A DNA stretch of 64,000 nt from CAZXGD01 sp046350455 (GCA_046350455.1 JAXMAM010000014.1:1-64000), one strand, 5' to 3'; shown: positions 37,152 through 45,745, counted from the stretch's first letter. Program-made: numbers and translations. Notes: generated from the letters alone by a model not told the origin.

Positions 37152-38486
37152 ATGCTCCGCGCAGGCAACGCGGTCATGACCCTCGGACTCGCTGCGGTCC
37201 TCGCATGCGGGATGGTGGACCCTCCCGCTGCTGCGCCGCCTGCCAAGCCCGCCACGCCAGGCAGCGCCACCACGCCACCACGCACTGACGCCCGGGCACG
37301 CCAGCAGCAAGCCGCGTGGCGCGCGCGCTTTGGCGACAAGACCTACCGCTACCTGGAAGACCCAGCACACCACCTGGTCTTCGCCACCTGCCTGGACGAG
37401 ACCAGCCACACAGAGATGCAGCGCATGCTGGCCGCGCAGGCAGACCAGCAGGCCGCCACGCTTTTTGGCACAGTGCCGGATGTGGAGGTCTTCCTGGCCA
37501 TCGCCAAGCCCGCCGACGCGCACGCCGTGATCGGCGGCGGCACCACCACAGAAGGCATGTACGAACATCCGCTGCGCCGCCTGGTGGCCAGCGACATCGG
37601 CATCGTGCTGCGCCACGAGTTCACGCACCTGATGCACTTTGGCCACATGGAGCGCCTGGGCCAGCCGCACATGCTGTGGGTGCAGGAAGGCCTGGCCACG
37701 CTGTACGAGGTGTACGACCTCTCAGCGGACGGCTCCATCGTCTTCCTGCCCAGCGCGCGCCACAATCAGGCGCGCCAGCTGGCTTCTTCCCGCGCATTTG
37801 TGCCCTGGGCCAAGCTGGTCACGTTCTCGCCAGACCAGTTCATGGCCAAGTCGCAGGCGCTGTACCCGCAGGTGCGAAGCATGTTCGAGTACTTCGCAGA
37901 CACAGGCAAGCTGCGCCGCTGGTACCAGCGCTACACCGAGACCTTCGACAAGGACCGCACTGGCAAGCTGGCCCTGGAAGAGGTCTACGGCAAGCCGCTG
38001 GCAGAGATTGAGAGCGACTGGCGCACCTGGGTGCTCAAGCGCCCTGCCGTGGATGTCAAGATTGATCGCACCGACCGCTCGCTGGGCGTCGAAGTGGCCG
38101 CTGCCACCGACGGCGTGTCCGTCACCAAGCTGGACCGCCGCGGTGCTGCAGCGCGCGCTGGGATCCGCTCCGGCGACGTCATCCTGGCGGTGGACTCCAA
38201 GACCGTGCGCAGCCCGCGCGAGTTCCTGGCCGCTGTGGCTGGTCTGAAGGCCGACAGCGTGGTGGTCACCGTGCGCCGCGGCCAGCAGCGGTCGGACGTC
38301 ACGGTGCAGTTCTCGGCCACAAACCCAGTCACGAACCCGGCCGCGCGCGCCGGCGTACTCCAAACAGTTCCTCCGGCGAATGCGGTCGGCCCGGCATTTG
38401 CGCGGAATTCCTTCCTACGGGCCGCTTTCAATCTGAAGGTTGAGGGGCCATGCACATCACCATCAGCGCCAAGCACATGGATCTGA
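37152..38486 (+). CDS. Putative MA-family metallopeptidase with PDZ domain
   Basis: A 444-residue exported protein. The N-terminus MLRAGNAVMTLGLAAVLACG looks like a lipoprotein signal (Cys19). The peptidase part has IVLRHEFTHLMHFGHMERLG (HExxH zinc site) and WVQEGLATLYE (third ligand Glu). Residues about 305-385 are a PDZ domain (GVEVAAATDGVSVTKLDRRGAAARAGIRSGDVILAVDSKTV). ATG at 37152; the earlier frame runs through repeat DNA. The 3' end overlaps hpf by 37 bp, and the last about 40 residues are unlike the rest, so the ancestral stop may have been earlier. Substrate unknown. Confidence 0.75.
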   Translation: MLRAGNAVMTLGLAAVLACGMVDPPAAAPPAKPATPGSATTPPRTDARARQQQAAWRARFGDKTYRYLEDPAHHLVFATCLDETSHTEMQRMLAAQADQQAATLFGTVPDVEVFLAIAKPADAHAVIGGGTTTEGMYEHPLRRLVASDIGIVLRHEFTHLMHFGHMERLGQPHMLWVQEGLATLYEVYDLSADGSIVFLPSARHNQARQLASSRAFVPWAKLVTFSPDQFMAKSQALYPQVRSMFEYFADTGKLRRWYQRYTETFDKDRTGKLALEEVYGKPLAEIESDWRTWVLKRPAVDVKIDRTDRSLGVEVAAATDGVSVTKLDRRGAAARAGIRSGDVILAVDSKTVRSPREFLAAVAGLKADSVVVTVRRGQQRSDVTVQFSATNPVTNPAARAGVLQTVPPANAVGPAFARNSFLRAAFNLKVEGPCTSPSAPSTWI

Positions 38487-38761
38487 CCGACGCCATTCGC
38501 GAGTACGTGAACCGCAAGGTCGCCAAGCTGCCCCATTTCTTCAACCGTTTGCAGGAGATCCGCGTGGTCATCGAGCGCGAGCCCAATGGCTACCACGTGG
38601 AAGTCATGAGCGACGTGGAGCACCACCGCGACTTCGTGGCCAACAGCCGCCACCGGGACTTGTACGCCTGTGTGGACCTGGTCACAGACCGGGCCGTTCG
38701 TCAGCTCCATGAATGGAAGGACCGCATCCGGGGGGCCAAGAAGCACCCCCGCCCGCTGTAG
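38450..38761 (+). CDS. hpf: Ribosome hibernation promoting factor, short form
   Basis: A 103-residue HPF/RaiA protein: MHITISAKHMDLTDAIREYVNRKVAKLPHFFNRLQEIRVVIERE, HVEVMSDVEHHRDFVANSR, DLYACVDLVTDRAVRQLHEWKDRI. It binds idle 70S/100S ribosomes. A GG-N10-GC arrangement (CGGCCCGGCATTTGC, about 38387-38401) resembles a sigma-54 -24/-12 site 49 bp upstream, only weak evidence. A strong terminator follows, then ptsN, the same hpf-ptsN order seen beside rpoN in many bacteria. Confidence 0.94.
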   Translation: MHITISAKHMDLTDAIREYVNRKVAKLPHFFNRLQEIRVVIEREPNGYHVEVMSDVEHHRDFVANSRHRDLYACVDLVTDRAVRQLHEWKDRIRGAKKHPRPL

Positions 38762-38783
38762 TCATTCCTTCTGCGCTAACCTG

Positions 38784-38819
38784 ACGGCCGCCGGCCCCTC
38801 TGGTCCGGCGGCCGTTCCG
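38784..38819 (+). terminator. Strong GC hairpin after hpf
   Basis: ACGGCCGCCGG (38784-38794), a 10-base loop, CCGGCGGCCGT (38805-38815), then TCCGTT. The 11-bp perfect stem is clear; the T-run is broken. Confidence 0.65.
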
Positions 38820-38856
38820 TTGGCAGCGGCCTGCAGGAACCCCAGGACATCCATCC

Positions 38857-39333
38857 ATGAAGCTCTGCGACATCGTGGTTGAAAAGGCGATCGTGGCATC
38901 CATCAAGGCCACCAAGCGTGACGACGCCATCCGCGAGCTGGTGGAAGGCATTGCCGCCACGGGCGTGGTCAAGCCCACCCTGGTGGACGAGTTGGTCAAG
39001 GCGGTCATCAAGCGCGAGAAGCGCAGCTCCACGGGCTTCGGCCACGGCGTGGCCACGCCGCACGTCAAGACCCCGGACGTCAACCGCGTCTTCGCTGCGG
39101 TGGGCATCTCGCAGCAGGGACTGGACTTCAGCAGCCTGGACAAGCAGCCCGTGCACGTGGTGTTCCTGCTCCTCAGCCCGGAGGACAAGCCAGAAGAGCA
39201 CATTGACGCCATGGAGTGCATCTTTGGCGTCCTGACCCAGGACAAGTACCGCCGCTTCCTGCGCCAGTCCCGCAACGCCCAGGAGATCTGGAGCCTGCTG
39301 GAAGAGGCCGACGCAGCATCCCCCGCCCGGTGA
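38857..39333 (+). CDS. ptsN: PTS EIIA component, PtsN type
   Basis: A 158-residue EIIA domain of the fructose/nitrogen family. The phosphorylated His is His69 in FGHGVATPHVKT; VVEKAIVASIKATKRDDAIRELVEGI and HVVFLLLSPEDKPEEHIDAM flank it. With no sugar permease nearby, and an HPr gene 4 bp downstream, this is most likely a regulatory phosphorelay rather than sugar uptake. The ATG has AGGA upstream. Same strand as hpf but separated from it by a terminator. Confidence 0.92.
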   Translation: MKLCDIVVEKAIVASIKATKRDDAIRELVEGIAATGVVKPTLVDELVKAVIKREKRSSTGFGHGVATPHVKTPDVNRVFAAVGISQQGLDFSSLDKQPVHVVFLLLSPEDKPEEHIDAMECIFGVLTQDKYRRFLRQSRNAQEIWSLLEEADAASPAR

Positions 39334-39337
39334 CACG

Positions 39338-39622
39338 GTGTCCTCCTTCGTGACCAAGGCCCGGACCATCATCAGCAACAGCCTTGGCCTGCATGCACGG
39401 CCGGCCATGGCGTTTGCAGACATGGCCAACACGTTTGTGTCGTCCATCCTGGTCCGCCGCGCGGACGCGGAAGAGACGGTGGACGGCAAGAGCATCATGC
39501 AGATGCTGCTGCTGGCGGCCACCGCTGGCACAGAGATCGAGATCTGCGCCGACGGCCCCGATGCAGAAGGCGCAGTAGCCGCCCTGGTCCGGCTGGTGGA
39601 GAGCCGTTTTGACGAGGATTGA
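39338..39622 (+). CDS. ptsH: HPr-family phosphocarrier protein
   Basis: A 94-residue HPr protein. NSLGLHARPAMAFADMA contains the phospho-His (His19), and VDGKSIMQMLLLAAT has the regulatory Ser equivalent to Ser46 (Ser52 here). It starts with GTG 4 bp after ptsN. It should receive phosphate from EI (not in the window) and pass it to PtsN. The SixA phosphatase at 31322 may act on it. Its end overlaps gpsA by 14 bp. Confidence 0.92.
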   Translation: MSSFVTKARTIISNSLGLHARPAMAFADMANTFVSSILVRRADAEETVDGKSIMQMLLLAATAGTEIEICADGPDAEGAVAALVRLVESRFDED

Positions 39623-40613
39623 CCACGTCACCATCGCGGGGGACGGCCAGATGGCCGTGGCCCTGGCTGTGCTGCTGGCCGAGGCTGGCACGCGCACGGT
39701 GATCTGGAGCCCATTTCCGCGCGCGGCCGAGGAGCTGGAGCGCACCCGCGTGTCGCCGCGCCTGCCAGAGGCGCCGCTGCCCACGGGCACCACGGTCACG
39801 GCCGATGCGCCCGCTGCCCTTCGCAGCACGCAACTGGTGGTGAACGCCATCCCCACGCAGTTCATCCGCCCCACGTGGCAGAAGCTGGCCCCGCACCTGG
39901 CGCCAGGCGCTGCGGTGGTGAGCGTGGCCAAAGGCATCGAAGAACGCACCCTGCTCCGCCCCAGCCAGGTGCTGGAAGCCTGCTGTCCGGGCGCAGAAGT
40001 GGCCGTGCTGAGCGGACCCACCATCGCAGCAGAGCTGGCGCGCCACATGCCCGCCATCATGGTGAGCGCCAGCACCAGCGCTGCCCTGGCAGAGCGCGTG
40101 CAGCGCACCTTCAGCCTGCCCACGCTCCGCATCTACACCAACGAGGACGTGGTGGGCGTGGAGATCGCTGGCGCAGCCAAGAACGTGGTGGCCATCGCAG
40201 CCGGACTCATTGACGGCCTGGAGCTGGGCAGCAACTGCAAGAGCGCGCTCCTGGCGCGCGGGCTGGCTGAGATCGTGCGGCTGGGTGCAGCGCTGGGCGC
40301 CAAGGCGGAGACGTTCTTCGGCATCGCGGGCGTGGGTGACCTGGCCACCACCTGCTTCAGTCCAGAGGGTCGCAACCGCAGCTGCGGCGAGGCCATCGGC
40401 CGCAGCGAGACCCTGGAGGCGTACATGGCCCGCTCACAGAGCGTGGTGGAAGGCGTGGCCACCGCCCGCTCCATCCTGGCGCTGGCCCAGGCGCATGGGG
40501 TGGACATGCCCATCGTGCGAGCGGTGGAGGCCATCTTGTTCCGGGGCCTCCAGCCAGCCGACGCCATCCGGGCGCTGATGACCCGGACTGCTGGCCCAGA
40601 ACGCGTGGGGTAG
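39609..40613 (+). CDS. gpsA: Glycerol-3-phosphate dehydrogenase (NAD(P)+)
   Basis: A 334-residue enzyme making sn-glycerol-3-phosphate for phospholipids. N-terminal Rossmann fold HVTIAGDGQMAVALAVLLAEAG (GxGxxA), VVNAIPTQFIR, SVAKGIE, VLSGPTIAAELA, the catalytic Lys in EIAGAAKNVVAIAAGLIDG, and GDLATTCFSPEGRNRSCGEAI are all there. A TTG start at 39609 is required by the sequence and overlaps ptsH by 14 bases. Its presence in a PTS operon is unusual but the overlap argues for co-translation. Confidence 0.94.
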   Translation: MTRIDHVTIAGDGQMAVALAVLLAEAGTRTVIWSPFPRAAEELERTRVSPRLPEAPLPTGTTVTADAPAALRSTQLVVNAIPTQFIRPTWQKLAPHLAPGAAVVSVAKGIEERTLLRPSQVLEACCPGAEVAVLSGPTIAAELARHMPAIMVSASTSAALAERVQRTFSLPTLRIYTNEDVVGVEIAGAAKNVVAIAAGLIDGLELGSNCKSALLARGLAEIVRLGAALGAKAETFFGIAGVGDLATTCFSPEGRNRSCGEAIGRSETLEAYMARSQSVVEGVATARSILALAQAHGVDMPIVRAVEAILFRGLQPADAIRALMTRTAGPERVG

Positions 40614-40819
40614 CGCGGGCGGAGCGCGCCTGCCGCGCGGGCCGCGCCTGCCGTGCGCCGCGTCTGCCGTGCGCGACCTCTCCCCGAACCCATCCCTCCC
40701 TGCCTGCGTAGCACCGCAGCCCGGGGCTGGCGTGCCCCGCTGCCGCGCACCCGGACGGGCGGCCGTCTGGACGCTACCCTTTGTCCTCTGACAGGGTCCT
40801 TTCCGGCCCTCTACCAGGC
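40614..40819. other. Gene-free region with short tandem units
   Basis: 206 bp between gpsA and the ATPase. It contains three 16-18 bp units (GCGCCTGCCGTGCGCC type, 40626-40675). No 34-bp element, no clear hairpin with T-run. Confidence 0.5.
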
Positions 40820-42859
40820 ATGAGCACAGCCCCCGCTACTGCGTCGCATTCCGGAACCCCGCGGGCCAAACCCAGCGCGGCAGACAACATCGCGACTGGC
40901 GGCCAGCAGCTGGAACGCCGGCTGGTGGTGGCGCTCAGCGGCGGCATGCTGCTCCTGGTGGCGTGGCTGGCTGAGAGCGTCTTTGGCATCCGCAACAACG
41001 TGGCTGCCATCCCCGCGGCGGTGGGCGCGTTCATCGTCAGCGTGCCGCTGTTCATCGGCGCCCTGCGCGAGCTGCGTGAAGGCCGCCCAGGTGGCAACGC
41101 CCTGGCCAGCCTGGCGGTCATGGCCGCCATGGCCAACAACTACTTCCTGCAGGCCGGCTTCCTGGCCTTCTTCCTGTGGCTGGCAGAGCTCATCCTGAGC
41201 CGCACCGCGTGGGGCGCCCAGCGCGCCATCCGCGAACTGGTGGAACTGACCCCAGACGAAGCCCGCGTGGTGGACGCGGAAGGCGCAGAGCGCCAGACCC
41301 CCCTCTCCAGCGTCCGCACAGGCATGCTGGTGCGCGTGCGCCCCGGCGAGAACCTGCCCGTGGACGGCATCGTTCGCACTGGCCAGAGCACCATCAACCA
41401 GGCCAGCCTGACAGGCGAGGCTGTGCCGATCGAAGCAGCGCCCGGCACGCAGGTGTACGCAGGCACGGCCAACCTCAGCGGACAGATTGACATCGAAGTC
41501 ACGGCCGTGGCCTCGGAAACCACCATCGGCAAGGTGGAGAGCCTGATCCGCGAGGCAGAGAAGACCAAGACCGCCCGCCAGGAAGTCATCGAGAAGCTCT
41601 CCAGCTACTACGTGCCTGTGGTGCTCATGGTGGCTGGCCTGGTGTGGTTCTTCACCAGCAAGAGCGAAGTGGCCGCAGTGCGCGACAGCGCCAGCGTGCG
41701 CGCCATCACCGTGCTGGTGGTCACCGCGCCAGGCGCGCTCCTCATCAGCTATCCAACCGCCATGGTGGCTGCGTTTGCCGCTGCTGCGCGCCTTGGCATC
41801 ATGATCAAGCTGACCGGCGTGCTGGAGCGCGCTGCGCACATTGACACGGTGGTCATGGACAAGACCGGCACGCTGACCACAGGCAAGTTTGCCGTCAGCC
41901 GCCTGGTGCCAGCAGAAGGCGTGGAGGGCGCTGCGCTTCTGCAGGCTGCCGCCGATGCAGAGCAGAGCAGCAACCACCCGCTGGCGCGCAGCATCATGGA
42001 GACCGCCACGCGCGCGCGCATCCAGGCCAGCGCGGTGAGCAACTACAAGGAAATCAGCGGCCGCGGCGTGCAGGCGCAGACTGATGCTGGCACGGTGTAT
42101 GCAGGCCGCGCTGCGTGGATCGCAGAGCTCAACCCCGCGGCCACAGAGCAGGCCCGCGCGGTGGAGGAGAAGCTGGAAGGCATGTCTGGCGTGCACGTCA
42201 TGCTGGGCGACCGCTACCTGGGCGCTGTGGGCCTGGAGGACAAGCTGCGCCGCAACGCAGGCGAAGTGGTCAGCGACCTGCGCCAGCTGGGCGTGCGCAA
42301 GGTGGTCATCTTCACCGGCGACCGCCTGAGCGTGGCCAAGCGCGTGGGGCAGTCCGTGGGCGTGGATGCCATCGAGGCGGAGTGCCTGCCAGAAGAGAAG
42401 CACGAGGAGCTGAAGTACCTCATCAAGCGCGGCAACCGCGTGCTGGTGGTGGGCGACGGCATCAACGACGGTCCCATCCTGGCCAGCGCGGACGTGGGCG
42501 TGGCCATGGGTCTGAGCGGCAGCGACATTGCCACCAACAGCGCTGGCGTGGCGCTGATGAACGACGACCTGCGCAATATTCCGTTCCTGCTGGAGCTGGC
42601 CCGCAAGGCGCGCGGCATCGTGGCGGTGAACATCTCCGCCAGCCTGGCCATGGCCATCGTGGGCCTTGCGCTGGCTGCCACTGGCCAGATTGACATCTGG
42701 ATCACGCCCTTCTACCAGGCTGCTGCGTACATCTTTGTGATTGCCAACAGCCTGCGTCTGGTGCGCTTTGGCGAGGACTTTGCCGCCAACGAAGAAGCCC
42801 GCCGCCAGGCCGAAGCCAGCCAGGCCGTGAAGCCCGTCCGCGCCGAACGCAAGCTGTGA
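40820..42859 (+). CDS. P1B-like ATPase with APG in place of the CPC metal motif
   Basis: A 679-residue P-type ATPase: actuator LTGEA (198-202), phosphorylation DKTGTLT (Asp347), nucleotide domain SSNHP (His386-Pro387) diagnostic of P1B metal pumps, hinge VGDGINDGP (545-552). About eight TM segments. In the ion-coordinating helix where P1B pumps have CPC, SPC or TPC this one has VTAPGALLISYPTAM (Ala303-Pro304-Gly305), with no cysteine, and no N-terminal metal-binding domain. The TM motif IWITPFYQAAAYIFVIANSLRL is also not of copper or zinc type. Transported ion unknown; possibly a new P1B subgroup. Its stop is 5 bp before element h. Confidence 0.85.
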   Translation: MSTAPATASHSGTPRAKPSAADNIATGGQQLERRLVVALSGGMLLLVAWLAESVFGIRNNVAAIPAAVGAFIVSVPLFIGALRELREGRPGGNALASLAVMAAMANNYFLQAGFLAFFLWLAELILSRTAWGAQRAIRELVELTPDEARVVDAEGAERQTPLSSVRTGMLVRVRPGENLPVDGIVRTGQSTINQASLTGEAVPIEAAPGTQVYAGTANLSGQIDIEVTAVASETTIGKVESLIREAEKTKTARQEVIEKLSSYYVPVVLMVAGLVWFFTSKSEVAAVRDSASVRAITVLVVTAPGALLISYPTAMVAAFAAAARLGIMIKLTGVLERAAHIDTVVMDKTGTLTTGKFAVSRLVPAEGVEGAALLQAAADAEQSSNHPLARSIMETATRARIQASAVSNYKEISGRGVQAQTDAGTVYAGRAAWIAELNPAATEQARAVEEKLEGMSGVHVMLGDRYLGAVGLEDKLRRNAGEVVSDLRQLGVRKVVIFTGDRLSVAKRVGQSVGVDAIEAECLPEEKHEELKYLIKRGNRVLVVGDGINDGPILASADVGVAMGLSGSDIATNSAGVALMNDDLRNIPFLLELARKARGIVAVNISASLAMAIVGLALAATGQIDIWITPFYQAAAYIFVIANSLRLVRFGEDFAANEEARRQAEASQAVKPVRAERKL

Positions 42860-42864
42860 CGAGC

Positions 42865-42898
42865 GAAACTCGTGCCTGGCACTCCTGTCCCTAGTTTC
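42865..42898 (+). repeat. 34-bp dispersed element, copy h (plus)
   Basis: GAAACTC, GTGCCTGGCAC, TCCTGTCCC, TAG, TTTC. It fills the gap between two convergent genes: 5 bp after the P-type ATPase stop, and on the other side it supplies the TAG stop (42893-42891) of the minus-strand gene. Its ends GAAACT/AGTTTC can pair. Confidence 0.88.
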
Positions 42899-44375
42899 GC
42901 GCGGCCGGCGCGGTCAGCCCGCGCAGCAGCGCATTCAGGCTGAGCGCCAGCTCCGCGCGGTCGAGCCCCGCGTAAAGCTGTAGGTGCATGTCGCGCCAGC
43001 CGTAGAAGCCAAGCTGCGGCGCAGTGCCTGAGGCGCGGAGCGCGTCGGTCAAGACCGTCTGCACCTGTCCCTGTTCCAGCCGCACAAACTCGATGCGGGA
43101 AATGCCCTTGCCCGGCACCACGGTGCGCGCAGCCTGCTGCCCGCGCCGCTTGGGCGCCTGCAGGATGGTCAGCTGGCCCGGCTCAACAATCCACGTCTGG
43201 CTGGAGGGCTGGAACCGCGCGCGCGGGCGGGGCGCAGCACGATCCGCGCGCACACGCGCCAGGAACCACGGCAGCCCGATGGAGATGAACACAATGACCG
43301 CGACAGGCAGGACTGCTGACGGCAACGTGGAGGTGCTCGCGGGAAGCGCGATGCGCAGCGCGATGTCTGTCACCACAGCAGCCGCCACCACCGCCACGAT
43401 CGCCAGCAGCATCGTCCGGCCCCTCCTCGGCATGGCCTCCATGCTGCTCCGCCAGCCGTTCATGACCACAGCCCCGGCAGGCACTTCCAGCGCGCAGTGC
43501 GGGCAGCGCACGGCGGACTGAAGCGGCTCCACCCAGTCGCCCAACGTCTCTGGGCTCTCTGGCAGCAGACCCCGGCACTGCGGGCACACGGGCGGCACGC
43601 CTGGCGTGGCCTTGGTGAGCTCCGGCGGAAGCACCGCGCCCTGCCCTGGACTGCTGCGCAGCGTGCCCAGCACCGCCGCTGCCACCTCCTCCGGCGCCAG
43701 ATCTGGTGCTGGAGGGAGCAGCACGCTCATCACAGACAGCGGTGATCGCACTGTGAACAGCGGCCCATCGATGGTCAGGATGAAGGGATCGATGTCCTCC
43801 TTTCCAGACAGGATGCGATCGCGACGGAAGGCCTGCACAGAACGGACGTCGCCAGCTGCGACGCGCACTGGCTCTGCAGTTGGTCCACCGCGAAAGATGG
43901 ACAGCACGCCAGGCTCCACCAGCATGCGCGTGTCTCCCACGCGGCCCCCCGCTCCACCGGCGAGTTCCCGCGCGATGCGCCACCTGCGCAGCGCCAGGAA
44001 GGTCGGCACGAGGAGCCCGATCAGAGGCGCCATGAACACCAACGATCTGCCTCCTCTCCCGTAGAACCACTGCCACGCCGTGACCCCGGGCGCCCACACC
44101 TGCGTTCCAATGGTGGCAGCCACGATCAGGAGCAGGCTGCCTACCCCCACCCACAGCGGCCAGTATTCGCCCTTGCCAGCGGACAAAGGCAGACCCTCAG
44201 AGGCGCCCGCGAGGCATCGCGAGCCGCGTGAAAGGTGCAGCCCGCACTCTGGGCAATCCACCTCTTCCTCGAACGCCTCATAGGGGTCCAAGGGCACGCC
44301 CGGCATTCCAGACAGGTCATAGGCACACCGCGGGCAGCAGTTGCGGGCGATCTCTGGTGGGACAGCGCGTCTCAT
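42891..44375 (-). CDS. Membrane protein with duplicated zinc-ribbon/TM/PH-like modules
   Basis: A 494-residue protein of unknown function built from two similar halves. Half one: NCCPRCAYDLSG and DCPECGLHLSRGSRCL zinc ribbon (Cys13-14, 17, 41, 44), two TM segments (about 75-95, 115-130), then a beta-rich module (LVEPGVLSIFRGGP, DPFILTIDGPLFTVRS). Half two repeats it: VCPQCRGLL and VRCPHCALEVPAG, two TM segments, then WIVEPGQLTILQAPKRRG and IEFVRLEQGQVQTVL. ATG at 44375 is chosen. The stop codon lies in element h, so the C-terminal end LTAPAARN may have been set by repeat insertion. Confidence 0.6.
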   Translation of the reverse strand: MRRAVPPEIARNCCPRCAYDLSGMPGVPLDPYEAFEEEVDCPECGLHLSRGSRCLAGASEGLPLSAGKGEYWPLWVGVGSLLLIVAATIGTQVWAPGVTAWQWFYGRGGRSLVFMAPLIGLLVPTFLALRRWRIARELAGGAGGRVGDTRMLVEPGVLSIFRGGPTAEPVRVAAGDVRSVQAFRRDRILSGKEDIDPFILTIDGPLFTVRSPLSVMSVLLPPAPDLAPEEVAAAVLGTLRSSPGQGAVLPPELTKATPGVPPVCPQCRGLLPESPETLGDWVEPLQSAVRCPHCALEVPAGAVVMNGWRSSMEAMPRRGRTMLLAIVAVVAAAVVTDIALRIALPASTSTLPSAVLPVAVIVFISIGLPWFLARVRADRAAPRPRARFQPSSQTWIVEPGQLTILQAPKRRGQQAARTVVPGKGISRIEFVRLEQGQVQTVLTDALRASGTAPQLGFYGWRDMHLQLYAGLDRAELALSLNALLRGLTAPAARN

Positions 44376-44430
44376 GGGTTGCCAGCCGCAGCCAAGCGTG
44401 GCTGCGCGCGACACCAGCACAATCGTAGGA

Positions 44431-44464
44431 GAAAGTGGTGCCAGGCACGGGTGTCCCTGGTTTC
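44431..44464 (+). repeat. 34-bp dispersed element, copy i (plus)
   Basis: GAAAGTG, GTGCCAGGCAC, GGGTGTCCC, TGG, TTTC. It lies between the divergent zinc-ribbon gene and the DMT-family gene; with the minus pair j it brackets two small genes. Confidence 0.87.
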
Positions 44465-44531
44465 CGTGCGCCCCGCGCCGCGCGCCACACGCCCCCGGCC
44501 GGCCCCGCCACCCCCTGCGTAGCCTGTTGCC

Positions 44532-44930
44532 ATGACTCCCGTCCCTCCAGCGTCGGCCCTCTCGCCTGTTGCTGCGCGCGTGCTCACGCCAGTGCTGCTG
44601 GTCCTCTCAAACGTCTTCATGACCTACGCGTGGTACGGCCACCTGCGCGACCTGCGCGCTGCGCCCATCTGGCTTGCCATCGCCGCCAGCTGGGGCGTGG
44701 CGTTCTTTGAATACTGCCTGCAGGTGCCAGCCAACCGCATCGGCTTTCAGGAGGCAGGGTTCAGCCTGCAGCAGCTGAAGGTCATGCAGGAGATCATCAC
44801 GATGGCTGTCTTCGCAGGCTTCGCCATGTGGTACATGCGCGAGCGGCTCACGCTGGACTTCCTGTGGGCCAGCCTGTGCCTGGTGGGCGCGGCGGTGTTC
44901 ATGTTCCGCGGGGTGAGTGCACCAGCATGA
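44532..44930 (+). CDS. DMT-superfamily small membrane protein (DUF486)
   Basis: A 132-residue protein with four TM segments: VLTPVLLVLSNVFMTYAWYGHL, APIWLAIAASWGVAFFEYCLQVPANRIG, IITMAVFAGFAMWYMRE and LDFLWASLCLVGAAVFMF. The central PANRIGFQEAGFSLQQLKVMQEIITM is the DUF486 signature. The family belongs to the drug/metabolite transporter clan; the substrate is unknown. Its stop overlaps the next gene (ATGA). The pair sits inside the bracket formed by elements i and j. Confidence 0.85.
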   Translation: MTPVPPASALSPVAARVLTPVLLVLSNVFMTYAWYGHLRDLRAAPIWLAIAASWGVAFFEYCLQVPANRIGFQEAGFSLQQLKVMQEIITMAVFAGFAMWYMRERLTLDFLWASLCLVGAAVFMFRGVSAPA

Positions 44931-45718
44931 GTGAGCCCCGCGGACAGCCGAACGCCGCGCCGCGAGCTGCGCCAAGCACCGCGCCCAGCGCCGCACCTAG
45001 CGCCACGCCCAGCGCCGCGCCACGCGCCGTCCCCAGCGGCCCGCCCTCGGTCCGCATGCGGTGGGACCGGTTGGCATTCCTCCACTGGCGGGTGGACCCT
45101 GCGCGCGTGCGCCCGCTGGTTCCAGCTCCACTGGAACTGGACCTGTTCGACGGCTCCGCGTGGGTGGGCCTGGTGCCATTCGCAATGCAGCACTGCCGCT
45201 TCCGCGGCCTGCCAGCGCTGGGGCTGCTGACAGACTTCTGGGAGTGCAACGTGCGCACGTACGTGCGCCACCGGGACCAGATTGGCGTGTGGTTCATGTC
45301 GCTGGATGCTGCGTCGTGGCTGCCCGTGCTGGGTGGCCGAACGCTGTGGGGGCTCAACTATCGCCACGCGCGGTTCACCGTGCAGACCAGCGGCGCTCGC
45401 ACGGACTACGCGCTGCGCCGCCGCCGCGGGCCTGGTGCCACGCACATCGTGTGGGAGACGCACGGGCCAGAGCGCACCGCACAGCCGGGCACGCTGGAGC
45501 ACTTCCTGGTGGAGCGGTACGCGCTGTTCACGCACCACCGCGGCCGCGTGTCACGCAGCCCCGTGTGGCATCAGCCGTGGCAGCTGACAGACGCGCGCCT
45601 CCTGAAGCTGGAGGACAGCCTGCTGGAAGCGCAGGGGCTGCCCGGTGTAGCAGCGCGGCGCCCGGACATCGTGCTCGCCTCACCCGGCGTAGATGCGCTG
45701 GGCTGGCGGGCGCGCTGA
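44927..45718 (+). CDS. DUF2071 (YqjF-like) protein
   Basis: A 263-residue protein. After a low-complexity N-terminus (AAPS/ATPS/AAPR units coded by 12-bp repeats, about 44953-45036) the DUF2071 domain runs from MRWDRLAFLHWRVDPARVRPLVPAPLELDLFDGSAWVGLVPFAM to the C-terminus, with WECNVRTYVRHRDQIGVWFMSLDA and FLVERYALFTHHRGRVSRSPVWHQPW. Predicted relatives share a YqjF fold; no activity is established. It is translationally coupled to the DUF486 gene. The N-terminal repeat is absent from most relatives and probably an expansion. Confidence 0.85.
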   Translation: MSEPRGQPNAAPRAAPSTAPSAAPSATPSAAPRAVPSGPPSVRMRWDRLAFLHWRVDPARVRPLVPAPLELDLFDGSAWVGLVPFAMQHCRFRGLPALGLLTDFWECNVRTYVRHRDQIGVWFMSLDAASWLPVLGGRTLWGLNYRHARFTVQTSGARTDYALRRRRGPGATHIVWETHGPERTAQPGTLEHFLVERYALFTHHRGRVSRSPVWHQPWQLTDARLLKLEDSLLEAQGLPGVAARRPDIVLASPGVDALGWRAR

Positions 45719-45745
45719 AGAGTCAGCACGCGAACCCGCCCTGCA

